Origin: Bacillota bacterium
Lineage (GTDB): Bacteria > Bacillota > SHA-98 > UBA4971
Assembly: GCA_014360195.1 (NCBI GenBank)
Contig: JACIXY010000025.1
Location: 1-41,679, forward strand
Direction of reading: 5' to 3'
Length of the DNA stretch: 41,679 nucleotides
This document shows positions 9,286 to 16,795 of the stretch, piece by piece. The stretch's first letter is position 1; each line of letters opens with the position of its first letter. A model generated the notes under the pieces. That model worked only from the letters and a program-made list of their open reading frames with translations. It was not told where the DNA came from and searched no databases. The position numbers were made by a program, and so were the translations under genes.

Positions 9286-9862
9286 AGTGGCATTACCTCA
9301 CTACCCTCTCGAACCCCCTCTTGCCGTGGTTCGGCTGGCGGGGAGTTCAGGCTTGAGTACCCGAACCTCAACCGAGAGCCACACGGTCACGGACGCTAGA
9401 GGCGTAAACTCCCCGCGCGTAAAACGGCGCCGGGATAGACACGCGACGACCATCAGCATCCAGGGCCTCTGCTCCCGCATCGGACCAGGACCACCGATGG
9501 TCGTGGACTTCGCCGCAACCGCATCATGTGAACGCCGCCCGGAAACCTTCGCCTTCCCCCGGCGCTCGGACCGGGGTGCTCAGGCTCTCCCTGCCGGCCC
9601 GCCTCCAGCCGGGAGCAATCATCCGGGCTCAGCGGCAGCTTTAGCTCTTGATGCAACGGACAGGTACGATAATACTGCGTCCCCACGAGCAGCAAGGGTG
9701 GCAGCCGGGGTCAACACCTGCGAGAATGGAACATGTTGCTCCCACGGGAAGACTATTCGACGGGAAACTAGTATTTCCTGCCATTACATTACATGTGATT
9801 CCAAGTCTATTTGACGGTCTTTCACCAAACCCGCGCGGCACCGCCCTGGCGCTGCGGGCACG
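9286..9862. other. Non-coding gap of 577 bp
   Basis: Between two leftward genes (kinase and YdcZ-type transporter). Frames on both strands give no recognisable protein and lack ribosome sites. Part of it must hold the kinase promoter, but I see no good -35/-10 pair. Confidence 0.5.
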
Positions 9863-10306
9863 TCATCCGAGAAGCAGCTTCGCTCCTGCTGCGAGGAGCA
9901 ACAGGCCGAGTCCCTTCAGCCACGTAAAAGGGGTCGTGCGGAGGCCGAAGAAGCCGAAGTGGTCTATGAGCAGCGCCGTAAGCACCTGGCCGACGATTAT
10001 CGATGTGGTTGCCACCGCCACTCCCAGCTTCGGTATGCTCGCCATCACTCCCCAAACGATGAGCACGCCGATGACGCCGCCGAGCGGGGTGTACCACGGC
10101 CCCTTCATGATCCGGCCGAGGTTACCATGGCCCATCTTCAGCGCAAACAACAGGAAGGACACGCCGACGAGCCCAACAACGTGCACAACGAGGATGGCCT
10201 CCCACTGGCCCACCACCTTGCCGAGCCTGGTGTTTATGGACCCCTGGATCGCCATGGAGACCCCGGCGACAAGGGCAATGAGGAGGGCAACGAGCTTGGC
10301 GGACAT
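9863..10306 (-). CDS. YdcZ-type (DUF606) DMT superfamily transporter
   Basis: A small integral membrane protein of 147 residues with about five hydrophobic helices, from MSAKLVALLIALVAGVSMAI to the C-terminal LGLLLLAAGAKLLLG. The motif GSINTRLGK and the paired WGVMASIPKLGVA / TSIIVGQVLTALLIDHFG blocks are typical of DUF606 proteins, short members of the drug/metabolite transporter superfamily that act as dimers or in pairs. The frame extends to 10402, but the family length and the hydrophobic start point to ATG at 10306. The ribosome site is weak. It follows birA by about 150 bp and could belong to the same leftward run. Substrate unknown. Confidence 0.82.
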   Translation of the reverse strand: MSAKLVALLIALVAGVSMAIQGSINTRLGKVVGQWEAILVVHVVGLVGVSFLLFALKMGHGNLGRIMKGPWYTPLGGVIGVLIVWGVMASIPKLGVAVATTSIIVGQVLTALLIDHFGFFGLRTTPFTWLKGLGLLLLAAGAKLLLG

Positions 10307-10454
10307 ACTTCGAATGAACACCCCGCGTGGGTCCATGAGTCCAAAGGTTTCTGCCGCTTTTCCGGAGGTCGCCGGTGCTCGTGACAGCTTGTGTTTCGGC
10401 AACCTCGGGCACTACTCGACCAACCAGGAGTGGCATACATTACCAACGCCCCAC

Positions 10455-11279
10455 CTAGCCCGAGTAACTGCCGCCGGCACAGCGCACGCTCACATCGCCG
10501 GAGACCATCCGAACGTCCCCGGAGGACGTCCTTATCACGAGCGCGCCGTCTGCATCGATACTCACGGCCGTCCCGCGCACCAGCCCCCAGGGACATGCAG
10601 CCTCGACCTCTCTGCCGAGAGTGTCGGAGTAAAGCCTGGCCTTCTCAAGTATGTCCAAAAACCCGCCAGACAAGAACCGGCGATAGAGCAGGCCCAGCTT
10701 TCCCAGGACCAGTGCGAGGAGCCTTTCGCGGAGCGCCGCGGCTCCGGGGTTGCGGGGCGGGATGAGCGTGCCCGCGACGGCCTGCACCTCGGGAGGCAGG
10801 TTCGCGATGTCCACCGCAACGTTGATGCCTATCCCATCCACAATGTAGTCCACGGTCTCGCCGCGCCATCTGCCCTCTACGAGGATGCCGCACACCTTTT
10901 TCCCTTGCACCACCACGTCGTTGGGCCATTTCATCATCGCGGGAAGGGGCGTCGCCTCGCGGATACCCTCGGTTACAGCCACGCCGGTCACAAGCGAAAG
11001 CTTGCCGATGTCCCGCGGCAAGACCGCAGGGCGAAGCACCACCGAAAACCACAACCCGCCCGGGGGCGAGTGCCACGTGCGCCCCATCCGTCCCCGCCCC
11101 CCAGTCTGGGTCTCGGCCACAACACACGTGCCCTCGGGCGCCCCCGCTTCCGCCATACGCCTGGCCACGGCGTTCGTGGAGTCCACCTCGGCAAAGCGGA
11201 GCACCTTCCCGCCTAGAAACCTGGGCTGGCTTCCCTGTGCACCGTGCCGTTGTCCCTGCGCGCAGTCCCCTTGCCACAT
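10455..11279 (-). CDS. birA: Biotin--[acetyl-CoA-carboxylase] ligase, no HTH domain
   Basis: Biotin protein ligase, which makes biotinyl-AMP and transfers biotin to a lysine of the carboxyl carrier protein. The biotinyl-AMP loop is GRGRMGRTW at residues 61-69, KWPND is at 117-121, and GILVEGRW, GIGINV and the C-terminal SH3-like domain follow. The protein begins close to the catalytic domain (FAEVDSTNAVAR) and lacks the N-terminal winged helix of E. coli BirA, so it is a monofunctional ligase and not a repressor. The first 25 residues are Gln/Gly-rich and unlike the family. ATG at 11279 lies 6 bp after the folK stop, with GGGGAGGAGG upstream inside folK: the gene is coupled to the folate operon. 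Confidence 0.93.
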   Translation of the reverse strand: MWQGDCAQGQRHGAQGSQPRFLGGKVLRFAEVDSTNAVARRMAEAGAPEGTCVVAETQTGGRGRMGRTWHSPPGGLWFSVVLRPAVLPRDIGKLSLVTGVAVTEGIREATPLPAMMKWPNDVVVQGKKVCGILVEGRWRGETVDYIVDGIGINVAVDIANLPPEVQAVAGTLIPPRNPGAAALRERLLALVLGKLGLLYRRFLSGGFLDILEKARLYSDTLGREVEAACPWGLVRGTAVSIDADGALVIRTSSGDVRMVSGDVSVRCAGGSYSG

Positions 11280-11285
11280 GCCGCG

Positions 11286-12260
11286 CTACACGCCTCCTCC
11301 CCGTGTTTGGCCGCGCGGTGCATGTCCCGCCTGCGCTTGTACGCCATCCTCCGCGCCACTGCCCTCCCGCCACCACGGGCCGGTCATGTGGAGGGAAACT
11401 CCCTCGTGTATCCTGGGGTCCTGGGCAAGATCACTTGCGCTGCGCCCGCTCGGGGCCATCAGATCGGGAGCGATCTCAGCAAGGGGAACGATCACGAATC
11501 CTCTCTCCCACATCCGGGGATGCGGGATCTCAAGAGGTCCCGCGGAAGCCTCAACGTTCAGGCCGTCGTTGATAACCTGAAGGTCCTCGCAGTCCCAATG
11601 GCAGCGTCCCCTGTGGTTGCCACGGCGGGCCCGCGACGGGAGCGATTGCCACTGGGCCGATTGCACCGGCTCGACCGGCACCGCTCCTGCCGATCCGGGA
11701 ACGGCGCCGACGCGCCCGCCGGCCTCGTCACAGGCATCGGCATCAGCACTGGGACCAGCACCGGCACCGGCACCAGCACCTTCACCGACATCGGCATCGC
11801 CGTCATCATCCCCACCAGCACCACCGCCGGCTCCAGCAGCACTGCCAAGATCAACAGCACTGCCAGCACTAGCAGCACCGCCAACCTTAACACCAGCGCC
11901 TGCGCTTGCACCTGCAGGGCTTTCGTTCCGGTTGGCCGCACGTCTTTCGAAATACAGCAGGATGTCGATGTCGATGGTCCTCGGGCCCCACCTTATGGTC
12001 CGTTCCCGCCCCAGCCTGGCTTCGATCCCCTGGCACAAAGACAAAAGCCCGAGGGGGGGCATATCGCATGTAACCCCGACAACGGCGTTGAGGAAGCGCC
12101 CCTGCTCGGTGTAGCCCACAGGCTCTGTTTCATAAAGGGACGACACTTTTTCGATTCTCACGTGTCCGGACTCCGCGAGCATCTTGACGGCATCGGCGAT
12201 GTTCCGCCGGCGGTCACCTAAGTTCGAGCCCAGCCCGAGGTAGGCAAAGGCCTCCATCAC
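11286..12260 (-). CDS. folK: 2-amino-4-hydroxy-6-hydroxymethyldihydropteridine pyrophosphokinase with a large low-complexity insertion
   Basis: HPPK transfers pyrophosphate from ATP to the pterin alcohol, the step before dihydropteroate synthase. All core blocks are present: LGLGSNLGDR at residues 8-17, SSLYETEPVGY at 40-50, GRFLNAVVGV, RWGPRTIDIDILLYF at 90-104, then IPHPRMWERGFVIVPL at 245-260 and AEIAPDL. Between LLYF and the next strand (DLQVI) lies an insertion of about 120 residues rich in Ala, Gly, Ser and Asp; usual enzymes have only a few residues there. A further 55-residue tail ends the protein. Length 324 against the usual 155-170. GTG at 12260 (or ATG at 12257) overlaps the folB stop, with GGAGG 8 nt upstream. 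Catalytic residues RWGPRTIDIDI are intact, so activity is likely. Confidence 0.93.
   Translation of the reverse strand: MMEAFAYLGLGSNLGDRRRNIADAVKMLAESGHVRIEKVSSLYETEPVGYTEQGRFLNAVVGVTCDMPPLGLLSLCQGIEARLGRERTIRWGPRTIDIDILLYFERRAANRNESPAGASAGAGVKVGGAASAGSAVDLGSAAGAGGGAGGDDDGDADVGEGAGAGAGAGPSADADACDEAGGRVGAVPGSAGAVPVEPVQSAQWQSLPSRARRGNHRGRCHWDCEDLQVINDGLNVEASAGPLEIPHPRMWERGFVIVPLAEIAPDLMAPSGRSASDLAQDPRIHEGVSLHMTGPWWREGSGAEDGVQAQAGHAPRGQTRGGGV
11589..11948 (-). repeat. Low-complexity tandem-repeat insertion inside folK
   Basis: Short units such as GGCACCGGCACC, AGCACC and ATCGGCATC on the plus strand repeat in multiples of three through about 11700-11930, encoding Gly/Ala/Asp-rich sequence on the minus strand. 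The edges are set by comparison with the normal HPPK loop. Frame is kept throughout. Confidence 0.75.
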
Positions 12261-12634
12261 CGCTCGGGCCTCCTCACGACTTCCACCTCCACGTAGTCCA
12301 GCACCCCTCCGATGGCCACGTCGGGCTTTCTCACCCTCACGGTCACCTCGTCCACATCGTGAGCCGACAGGATCTCCCGGGCAATGGTTTCCGCCAGGGC
12401 CTCGATGAGGTTGAACTCACGCTCTTCCACGATGTTCTTGACCTGCGTGTATACGTCCACGTAGTTGATACCACCGGCCTCGAGATCATCGGCCTGCGCC
12501 GCGGCCGAGAGGTCGGTCGCGATCTCGACATCCACCTCGAACCTCTGGCCAAGCTCCTTCTCCGCCGGAAAAACCCCGTGATACCCGTAAAACACCATGT
12601 TCCGGAGGACGATCCTGTCAGTTGGCACCGCCAT
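12257..12634 (-). CDS. folB: Dihydroneopterin aldolase
   Basis: Full-length FolB of 125 residues, which splits dihydroneopterin to the pterin alcohol used by FolK and glycolaldehyde. Family blocks are visible: IVLRNMVFYGYHGVFPAEKELGQRF near the start (the active-site Glu in the ELGQ block), NYVDVYTQVKNIVE, FNLIEALAETIA and the late Lys in VRVRKPDVAIGGVLD. ATG at 12634 has AGGAGG 8 nt upstream and lies inside the end of folP (17-bp overlap); its own stop overlaps the folK start. The order folP-folB-folK is the standard folate operon of Bacillota. Confidence 0.96.
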   Translation of the reverse strand: MAVPTDRIVLRNMVFYGYHGVFPAEKELGQRFEVDVEIATDLSAAAQADDLEAGGINYVDVYTQVKNIVEEREFNLIEALAETIAREILSAHDVDEVTVRVRKPDVAIGGVLDYVEVEVVRRPER

Positions 12635-13886
12635 GCTCAGCCCCTCCTCTCACGATGGCGTCCGCCATCCGCGCCACCCTTGCCATGTATCGCACGTCGT
12701 GAACACGGACTATGTCCGCGCCGGACGCTATAGCAAGCGCCACCGTAGCGGCGGTGCCCTCCAGCCGCTGGTCAACCGGGAGGTTCAGAACCTTTCCGAT
12801 GAGAGATTTGCGCGACGTCCCTACGAGTATGGGAAGCCCAAGACTGCGAAACTCGCCTAGCCGCTTGAGGATCTCCAGGTTGTGGGCCACGGTCTTTCCG
12901 AAACCGATCCCGGGGTCGATAACAATGTTCTCGCGGGGAACGCCGCACGACTCGGCCCGGGCCACGGCATCGCGCAGGAAACCAAGTATCTCTCCGATAA
13001 CCGAGTCATACTGCGGATTCTCTTGCATGTTACGGGGAAGGCCTTTCATGTGCATAAGAACCACGGGAACGCCCGCCCGCGCCACAACCTCGCCTAGGCG
13101 CGTGTCCAGGCGGAGCGCCGAAATATCGTTTATCATATGGGCCCCCGCCGAAAGCGCAGCCTCGGCGACTTCGGCCTTGTAAGTGTCCACTGATATGGGA
13201 ACGGGAATGTCGGGGGCCAGGCGCTCCACTACGGGGATGACACGCTCCAACTCCTCTTCCGCCGGGACCGGCTCTGCGCCGGGCCTGGTGGACTCCCCGC
13301 CGATATCGATGATGTCGGCACCCTCATCCACAAGACGCCGGGCGTGGTCCACGGCTGCCTGGACCGTTGCATGCTGTCCGCCGTCAGAGAACGAGTCGGG
13401 CGTCACGTTGACGATGCCCATGATGTAGGTTTTCTTGCCAAGCTCGAGCGTATGCTCACGCAGCTTGAGCGTCCGCCGCCCTGCTGGGGCTGGGGACTCG
13501 GCCGCGTCCAGCACCTCCCGGATCTCGCGGGCGATGTCACGAAGGCCGAACGGCTGCCGCGAAAGCCCCTCCGCGGCACGGCGCAGTGCGCGCACGGTGC
13601 CCATGAGGAGGACGTCCGTCGTGTCCGTGGAGAGAGACGCGACCCGGTCGCTCACGGCTGCCTCCCCACCTTTCGAAAGCATCTCCTCCTTGATTAGGAT
13701 GGCGGCCCTGAGCGGCACGCGCTCGAGGCGAATGACCCGGAACACGCCCTTGGGCGCCATTATGGACACGCCTTCGGGCGCGACACCTATGTCGTGCATC
13801 TCCCGCACGAGGTCGTCCGTGTTGTTCACGAGGATCAGGCGGGCGTTGTGAGATCTCGCGTTTTGCTCCTGAGCCAGAGTAACCAC
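12618..13886 (-). CDS. folP: Dihydropteroate synthase with N-terminal extension
   Basis: DHPS joins the pterin pyrophosphate from FolK with p-aminobenzoate. The TIM-barrel core occupies residues 150-415: IMGIVNVTPDSFSDGG at 155-170, DIGGESTRPGAEPV, SVDTYKAEVAEAAL, INDISAL, LMHMKG, DPGIGFGKT, VGTSRKS and RVHDV are all intact. Ahead of it is a domain of about 140 residues (ARLILVNNTDDLVREMHDIG...) seen in long DHPS forms of some thermophilic Clostridia; its role is unknown, and the folds of substrate-binding residues in the core do not depend on it. The frame runs back to 14129, but GTG at 13886 with AGGAG 8 nt upstream is the true start, after the neighbouring hydrolase gene. Length 422. Confidence 0.95.
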   Translation of the reverse strand: MVTLAQEQNARSHNARLILVNNTDDLVREMHDIGVAPEGVSIMAPKGVFRVIRLERVPLRAAILIKEEMLSKGGEAAVSDRVASLSTDTTDVLLMGTVRALRRAAEGLSRQPFGLRDIAREIREVLDAAESPAPAGRRTLKLREHTLELGKKTYIMGIVNVTPDSFSDGGQHATVQAAVDHARRLVDEGADIIDIGGESTRPGAEPVPAEEELERVIPVVERLAPDIPVPISVDTYKAEVAEAALSAGAHMINDISALRLDTRLGEVVARAGVPVVLMHMKGLPRNMQENPQYDSVIGEILGFLRDAVARAESCGVPRENIVIDPGIGFGKTVAHNLEILKRLGEFRSLGLPILVGTSRKSLIGKVLNLPVDQRLEGTAATVALAIASGADIVRVHDVRYMARVARMADAIVRGGAEHGGAN

Positions 13887-13972
13887 TCCCAGATCTCCTG
13901 TGTCACCAGTCGGCGAGGCCAAGAGGCCAGGGGCCGGTGGCCGGGGCACCGGGGCGCCAGGGCGCCGGGGAA

Positions 13973-14494
13973 TCAAACCACCCTGACCCCGAGGGTGCGT
14001 TCCATCTCCTTGAGCGCGAATTCGTGCGCGGCCTCGTCGAAGGACGCAACGCAGTCTCGCGGGACCGTGACCTTGTAGTTCAGCATCCTGGCGTCGGCGG
14101 CGGTGTAAAGGTCGCAGATGTTCGTGCACACGCCCACAAGCACTATCTCGTCGACACCGAGTTCGCGCAGGGTGAGGTCGAGGTCCGTCTGGAAAAACCC
14201 GCTGAACCTGCGCTTCGGAATGACCTTGTCGCCGGGGCGAGGGCGAAGCTCGTCCACCACGTCGGCGCCGGGGGTGCCGGCGACGCAGTGGGGCGGGAAC
14301 ATGCCGAACTCGGGGTCATCCTCGGTGTGCCTGTCGCAAACGTAGATGACCGGCCACCCTGCGGCGCGAGCCTCGTCAATCCTCCGCGCGATGGCCTTCA
14401 CAACGTTCGTTGCCGCCGGGCCGATGGAGAGCTTCCCGTCGGCGTTGATGAAGTCCTTCAGCATGTCGATCACCACAAGCGCCTTTCCGGGCAT
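13973..14494 (-). CDS. Isochorismatase-fold cysteine hydrolase (nicotinamidase-like)
   Basis: An isochorismatase-superfamily hydrolase of 173 residues. The Asp-Lys-Cys triad is visible: Asp10 in ALVVIDMLKDF, Lys94 in GDKVIPKRRFSGF and Cys127 in LVGVCTNICDLYTA, with the usual cis-peptide region before it. Members hydrolyse amides such as nicotinamide, or related C-N bonds; the DRHTEDDPEF segment suggests an amidase close to nicotinamidase, but the substrate is not certain. ATG at 14494 has GGAGG 7-8 nt upstream; the much longer frame to 14785 overlaps fchA and is rejected. It sits between fchA and folP in a leftward run and is preceded by a tandem repeat and a hairpin. Confidence 0.85.
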   Translation of the reverse strand: MPGKALVVIDMLKDFINADGKLSIGPAATNVVKAIARRIDEARAAGWPVIYVCDRHTEDDPEFGMFPPHCVAGTPGADVVDELRPRPGDKVIPKRRFSGFFQTDLDLTLRELGVDEIVLVGVCTNICDLYTAADARMLNYKVTVPRDCVASFDEAAHEFALKEMERTLGVRVV

Positions 14495-14530
14495 ACCGCT
14501 CCCTCCTTCAGAACCGTCCAATGTGATCCT

Positions 14531-14579
14531 GGATATGACTTCGGACGGATATGACTTCGGACGCCGGGCGCTGCCCGGC
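14531..14579 (-). promoter_or_regulatory. 16-bp tandem repeat plus 7-bp hairpin upstream of the cysteine hydrolase
   Basis: Two perfect copies of GGATATGACTTCGGAC (plus strand, 14531-14546 and 14547-14562) abut a perfect hairpin GCCGGGC-GCT-GCCCGGC (14563-14579). In the reading direction the hairpin comes first, 68-84 nt before the start codon. No T-run follows, so an operator or mRNA-processing/stability element is as likely as a terminator. Confidence 0.45.
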
Positions 14580-14607
14580 ACCGTCGAAGAACACGAACGC
14601 GCCCGTC

Positions 14608-15507
14608 CTAGCCCAAGGCCTTGCGAACCCGGGCCATGACTTTCTCGCGGATGGTTTCCCCCGACTCCAGAGCCTTCGACATCTCCTCGCGCATCACAGT
14701 GACGAAGGTTTGATCCTTGATGGACCCGAGGTTGATCATGACATTGAGATACGCTCCATGCAGGGCTGCATCCGCTGCGAGGCACGCCACGGCCGCATCT
14801 GAAAGCGCGCTTTGCACACCTTCCCCCACTGCCAGGTCTGAGAGGCGCAGCACCTCCACGGCGCCCTTCGCGACCTCCGACGGCGCGCGACAGGCCTCCT
14901 TGAGGGCGGCCTGGATCGCGGCGCTCCGCGCCTTCTTCTCTTCGTCGGTAGACTTCGGCAGCCTGTAGGCGGCCATTACAGCGTTGAACGCGGCGGCATC
15001 CTCGTCTACGAGCCTTTCGAAGTGGCGCCTGAGGTCATTTGCGATGTCCACGGCCATGGTCATGTCCGCCTCAATATCGGGATCGGGCTGCTGTGTGCGC
15101 GCGCCGTCCCGCTGCGCGCCTGTGTCCGGGCTTCGCACGCCTGTGCCAGCCATTTGCCCTTGCATGCCCGCGTCGCTGCGCTGCGCACCTCGTTCCGTGT
15201 CCACCTGCGCAGCCATGCCTCCTTCGGCCGACCCGGGCGCCGAGCCTGGCGCCAAGCCTGGCGCCGAGGCCGAGGTGCATGTTAGGCCCGAAGCCGGTGT
15301 CCCGTGGGGCGCCGGGGTTGTCGCCCGCGTCGGTGCCTGTCCGGTTCCCCCGCAGGCCAGCTTACGAAGGGTGAGGGATCCCACCATGCTCACGAGGGCC
15401 GCGGCGAGCGCCGCTGCAAGCGCCGATACGCTTCCTCCGCCGGGCGCGGGCGAGCTCGCCGCGACCTCGTCGATGAAGCCTCTGACGCTAAGGTCCGTAA
15501 GGTTCAC
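14608..15507 (-). CDS. fchA: Methenyltetrahydrofolate cyclohydrolase / formiminoTHF cyclodeaminase family protein with low-complexity insertion
   Basis: Member of the FTCD_C family, which converts 5-formimino-THF to methenyl-THF with loss of ammonia (or hydrolyses methenyl-THF). The start FIDEVAASSPAPGGGSVSALAAALAAALVSMV is the family signature, and LVDEDAAAFNAVMAAYRLPK and the helical C-terminus are intact. Between LTLRK (residue 49) and DMTMAVDIANDL (about 147) there are some 95 extra low-complexity residues rich in Gly, Ala, Pro, Ser and Gln, so the protein is 299 instead of about 205 residues. GTG at 15507 overlaps the hutI stop by 4 bp and has GGAGG 8 nt upstream. Directly after ftcD and hutI, it completes transfer of the histidine-derived one-carbon unit to folate. 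Confidence 0.9.
   Translation of the reverse strand: MNLTDLSVRGFIDEVAASSPAPGGGSVSALAAALAAALVSMVGSLTLRKLACGGTGQAPTRATTPAPHGTPASGLTCTSASAPGLAPGSAPGSAEGGMAAQVDTERGAQRSDAGMQGQMAGTGVRSPDTGAQRDGARTQQPDPDIEADMTMAVDIANDLRRHFERLVDEDAAAFNAVMAAYRLPKSTDEEKKARSAAIQAALKEACRAPSEVAKGAVEVLRLSDLAVGEGVQSALSDAAVACLAADAALHGAYLNVMINLGSIKDQTFVTVMREEMSKALESGETIREKVMARVRKALG
15073..15354 (-). repeat. Low-complexity insertion inside fchA
   Basis: Repeats such as GCGCCGAGCCTG / GCGCCAAGCCTG (plus strand near 15238-15270) and Gly/Gln/Arg-rich codons fill a segment missing from normal family members. It is a whole number of codons and contains no stop. Confidence 0.7.
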
Positions 15508-16778
15508 CAGATGCGCCTCCCTCCGCTCACAACGAGCTGTCCGCGCTTTACCACCTTGTCCACGAAGTTCGTCCCGAGCTGGTATGGCAGCTTGAGATGG
15601 GTGTCCACGTCAGCGATGACGATGTCGGCGATCTTGCCCACCTCAAGGCTGCCCACCTCATCACCGCGCCTGAGGGCGTGCGCCGCGTTGATGGTGCATG
15701 CGCATATGACTTCGGCGGGGTGGAGTCTCATGCCGAGGGCGGCCAGGTTCATCACGAACTGCATCGAGAGTGTCGGCGAGGTGCCAGGGTTGAAGTCCGT
15801 GGCGAGGGCCACCGGGCAGCCGGCGTCGATGAAAGCGCGCGCATCGGCGTACCTCCCGAGCATGAGCGTGAACGATGTGGCAGGGAGCAGCGTGGCCACG
15901 ACCTCGGTCTCTGCCATCCGCCGCATCCCGCCAGGCGATGCGCAAAGAAGGTGGTCTGCGCTCACCGCGCCGACCTCGGCGGCAAGCTCCGCCCCTCCCA
16001 TGGGCGCGATCTCGTCCGCATGTAACCTGGGAGCAAGCCCGGCGGCCTTCCCCGCCTCGAGAATGCGGCGCGATTGTTCAATGGAGAAGACCCCGTCCTC
16101 ACAGAACACGTCGCAGAACTCGGCGAGCCTCTCCGAAGCCACACGAGGGATCATTTCCTCGATGATACAAAGCACGTACCCGTCGGGGTCCCCGCGATAC
16201 TCCGGCGGCACTGCATGCGCCCCGAGGAATGTGGCAGCGATGTCCATTGGGTGGCGCTCGGAAAGCTCCCTTATGACGCGAAGGCACTTCAGCTCCTCGT
16301 CTGGGGACAACCCATAGCCGCTCTTTACCTCGACAGTGGTCGTGCCGTGACAAAGCATGATATCCAGGCGCCTCAAGGCAAGGTCTACAAGCTCCGATGC
16401 AGGAGTCGCGCGGGTGGCCCTCACTGTGGACAGTATGCCCCCACCGGATGCCAGTATGTCCATGTACGAGCGGCCCTCAGCCCGCTGGATGAACTCGTGC
16501 TCCCGGGAACCCGCGAACACGAGGTGAGTGTGGGGATCGACAAACCCGGGCAGAACCACCTTTCCAGTGGCATCGATCACCTGGGCATCAGGGGTAAGAT
16601 CCACCTTCGCCCTCACCTCGGCCGACGGGCCCACTGCAACGATCCGGTCACCGAACGAGGCCACGCTGCCGTTCTCGATGATGCCGAGTTCGCGCATGAA
16701 CCCCCCCGTGCGAGGACCGCACGCGACGGTCACAAGCTCATTTGCGTTCTCAACAATGAGGTCAGCCCGGACTCTCAC
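15504..16778 (-). CDS. hutI: Imidazolonepropionase
   Basis: Amidohydrolase that opens imidazolone-propionate to N-formimino-glutamate, third step of histidine breakdown. Metal site HTH lies at residues 83-85 in LPGFVDPHTHLVFAGSREHEF; the family blocks GGGILSTVRATRA, TTTVEVKSGYGL, FLGAHAVP, LHADEIAPMGGAELAAEVGAVSADHL and ALATDFNPGTSPT (late metal Asp) are all intact. GTG at 16778 has AGGAGG 8 nt upstream in the 17-bp gap after ftcD; an upstream GTG at 16805 lacks such a site. The stop overlaps fchA. Length 424, normal for the family. HutH and HutU are not in the window. Confidence 0.96.
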   Translation of the reverse strand: MRVRADLIVENANELVTVACGPRTGGFMRELGIIENGSVASFGDRIVAVGPSAEVRAKVDLTPDAQVIDATGKVVLPGFVDPHTHLVFAGSREHEFIQRAEGRSYMDILASGGGILSTVRATRATPASELVDLALRRLDIMLCHGTTTVEVKSGYGLSPDEELKCLRVIRELSERHPMDIAATFLGAHAVPPEYRGDPDGYVLCIIEEMIPRVASERLAEFCDVFCEDGVFSIEQSRRILEAGKAAGLAPRLHADEIAPMGGAELAAEVGAVSADHLLCASPGGMRRMAETEVVATLLPATSFTLMLGRYADARAFIDAGCPVALATDFNPGTSPTLSMQFVMNLAALGMRLHPAEVICACTINAAHALRRGDEVGSLEVGKIADIVIADVDTHLKLPYQLGTNFVDKVVKRGQLVVSGGRRIW

Positions 16779-16795
16779 GTCGGCAGCCTCCTGCT

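Noticed and set aside
9648-11216. 522-codon plus-strand open frame
   Set aside because: Antisense to birA and the YdcZ-type gene; composition explained by high GC.
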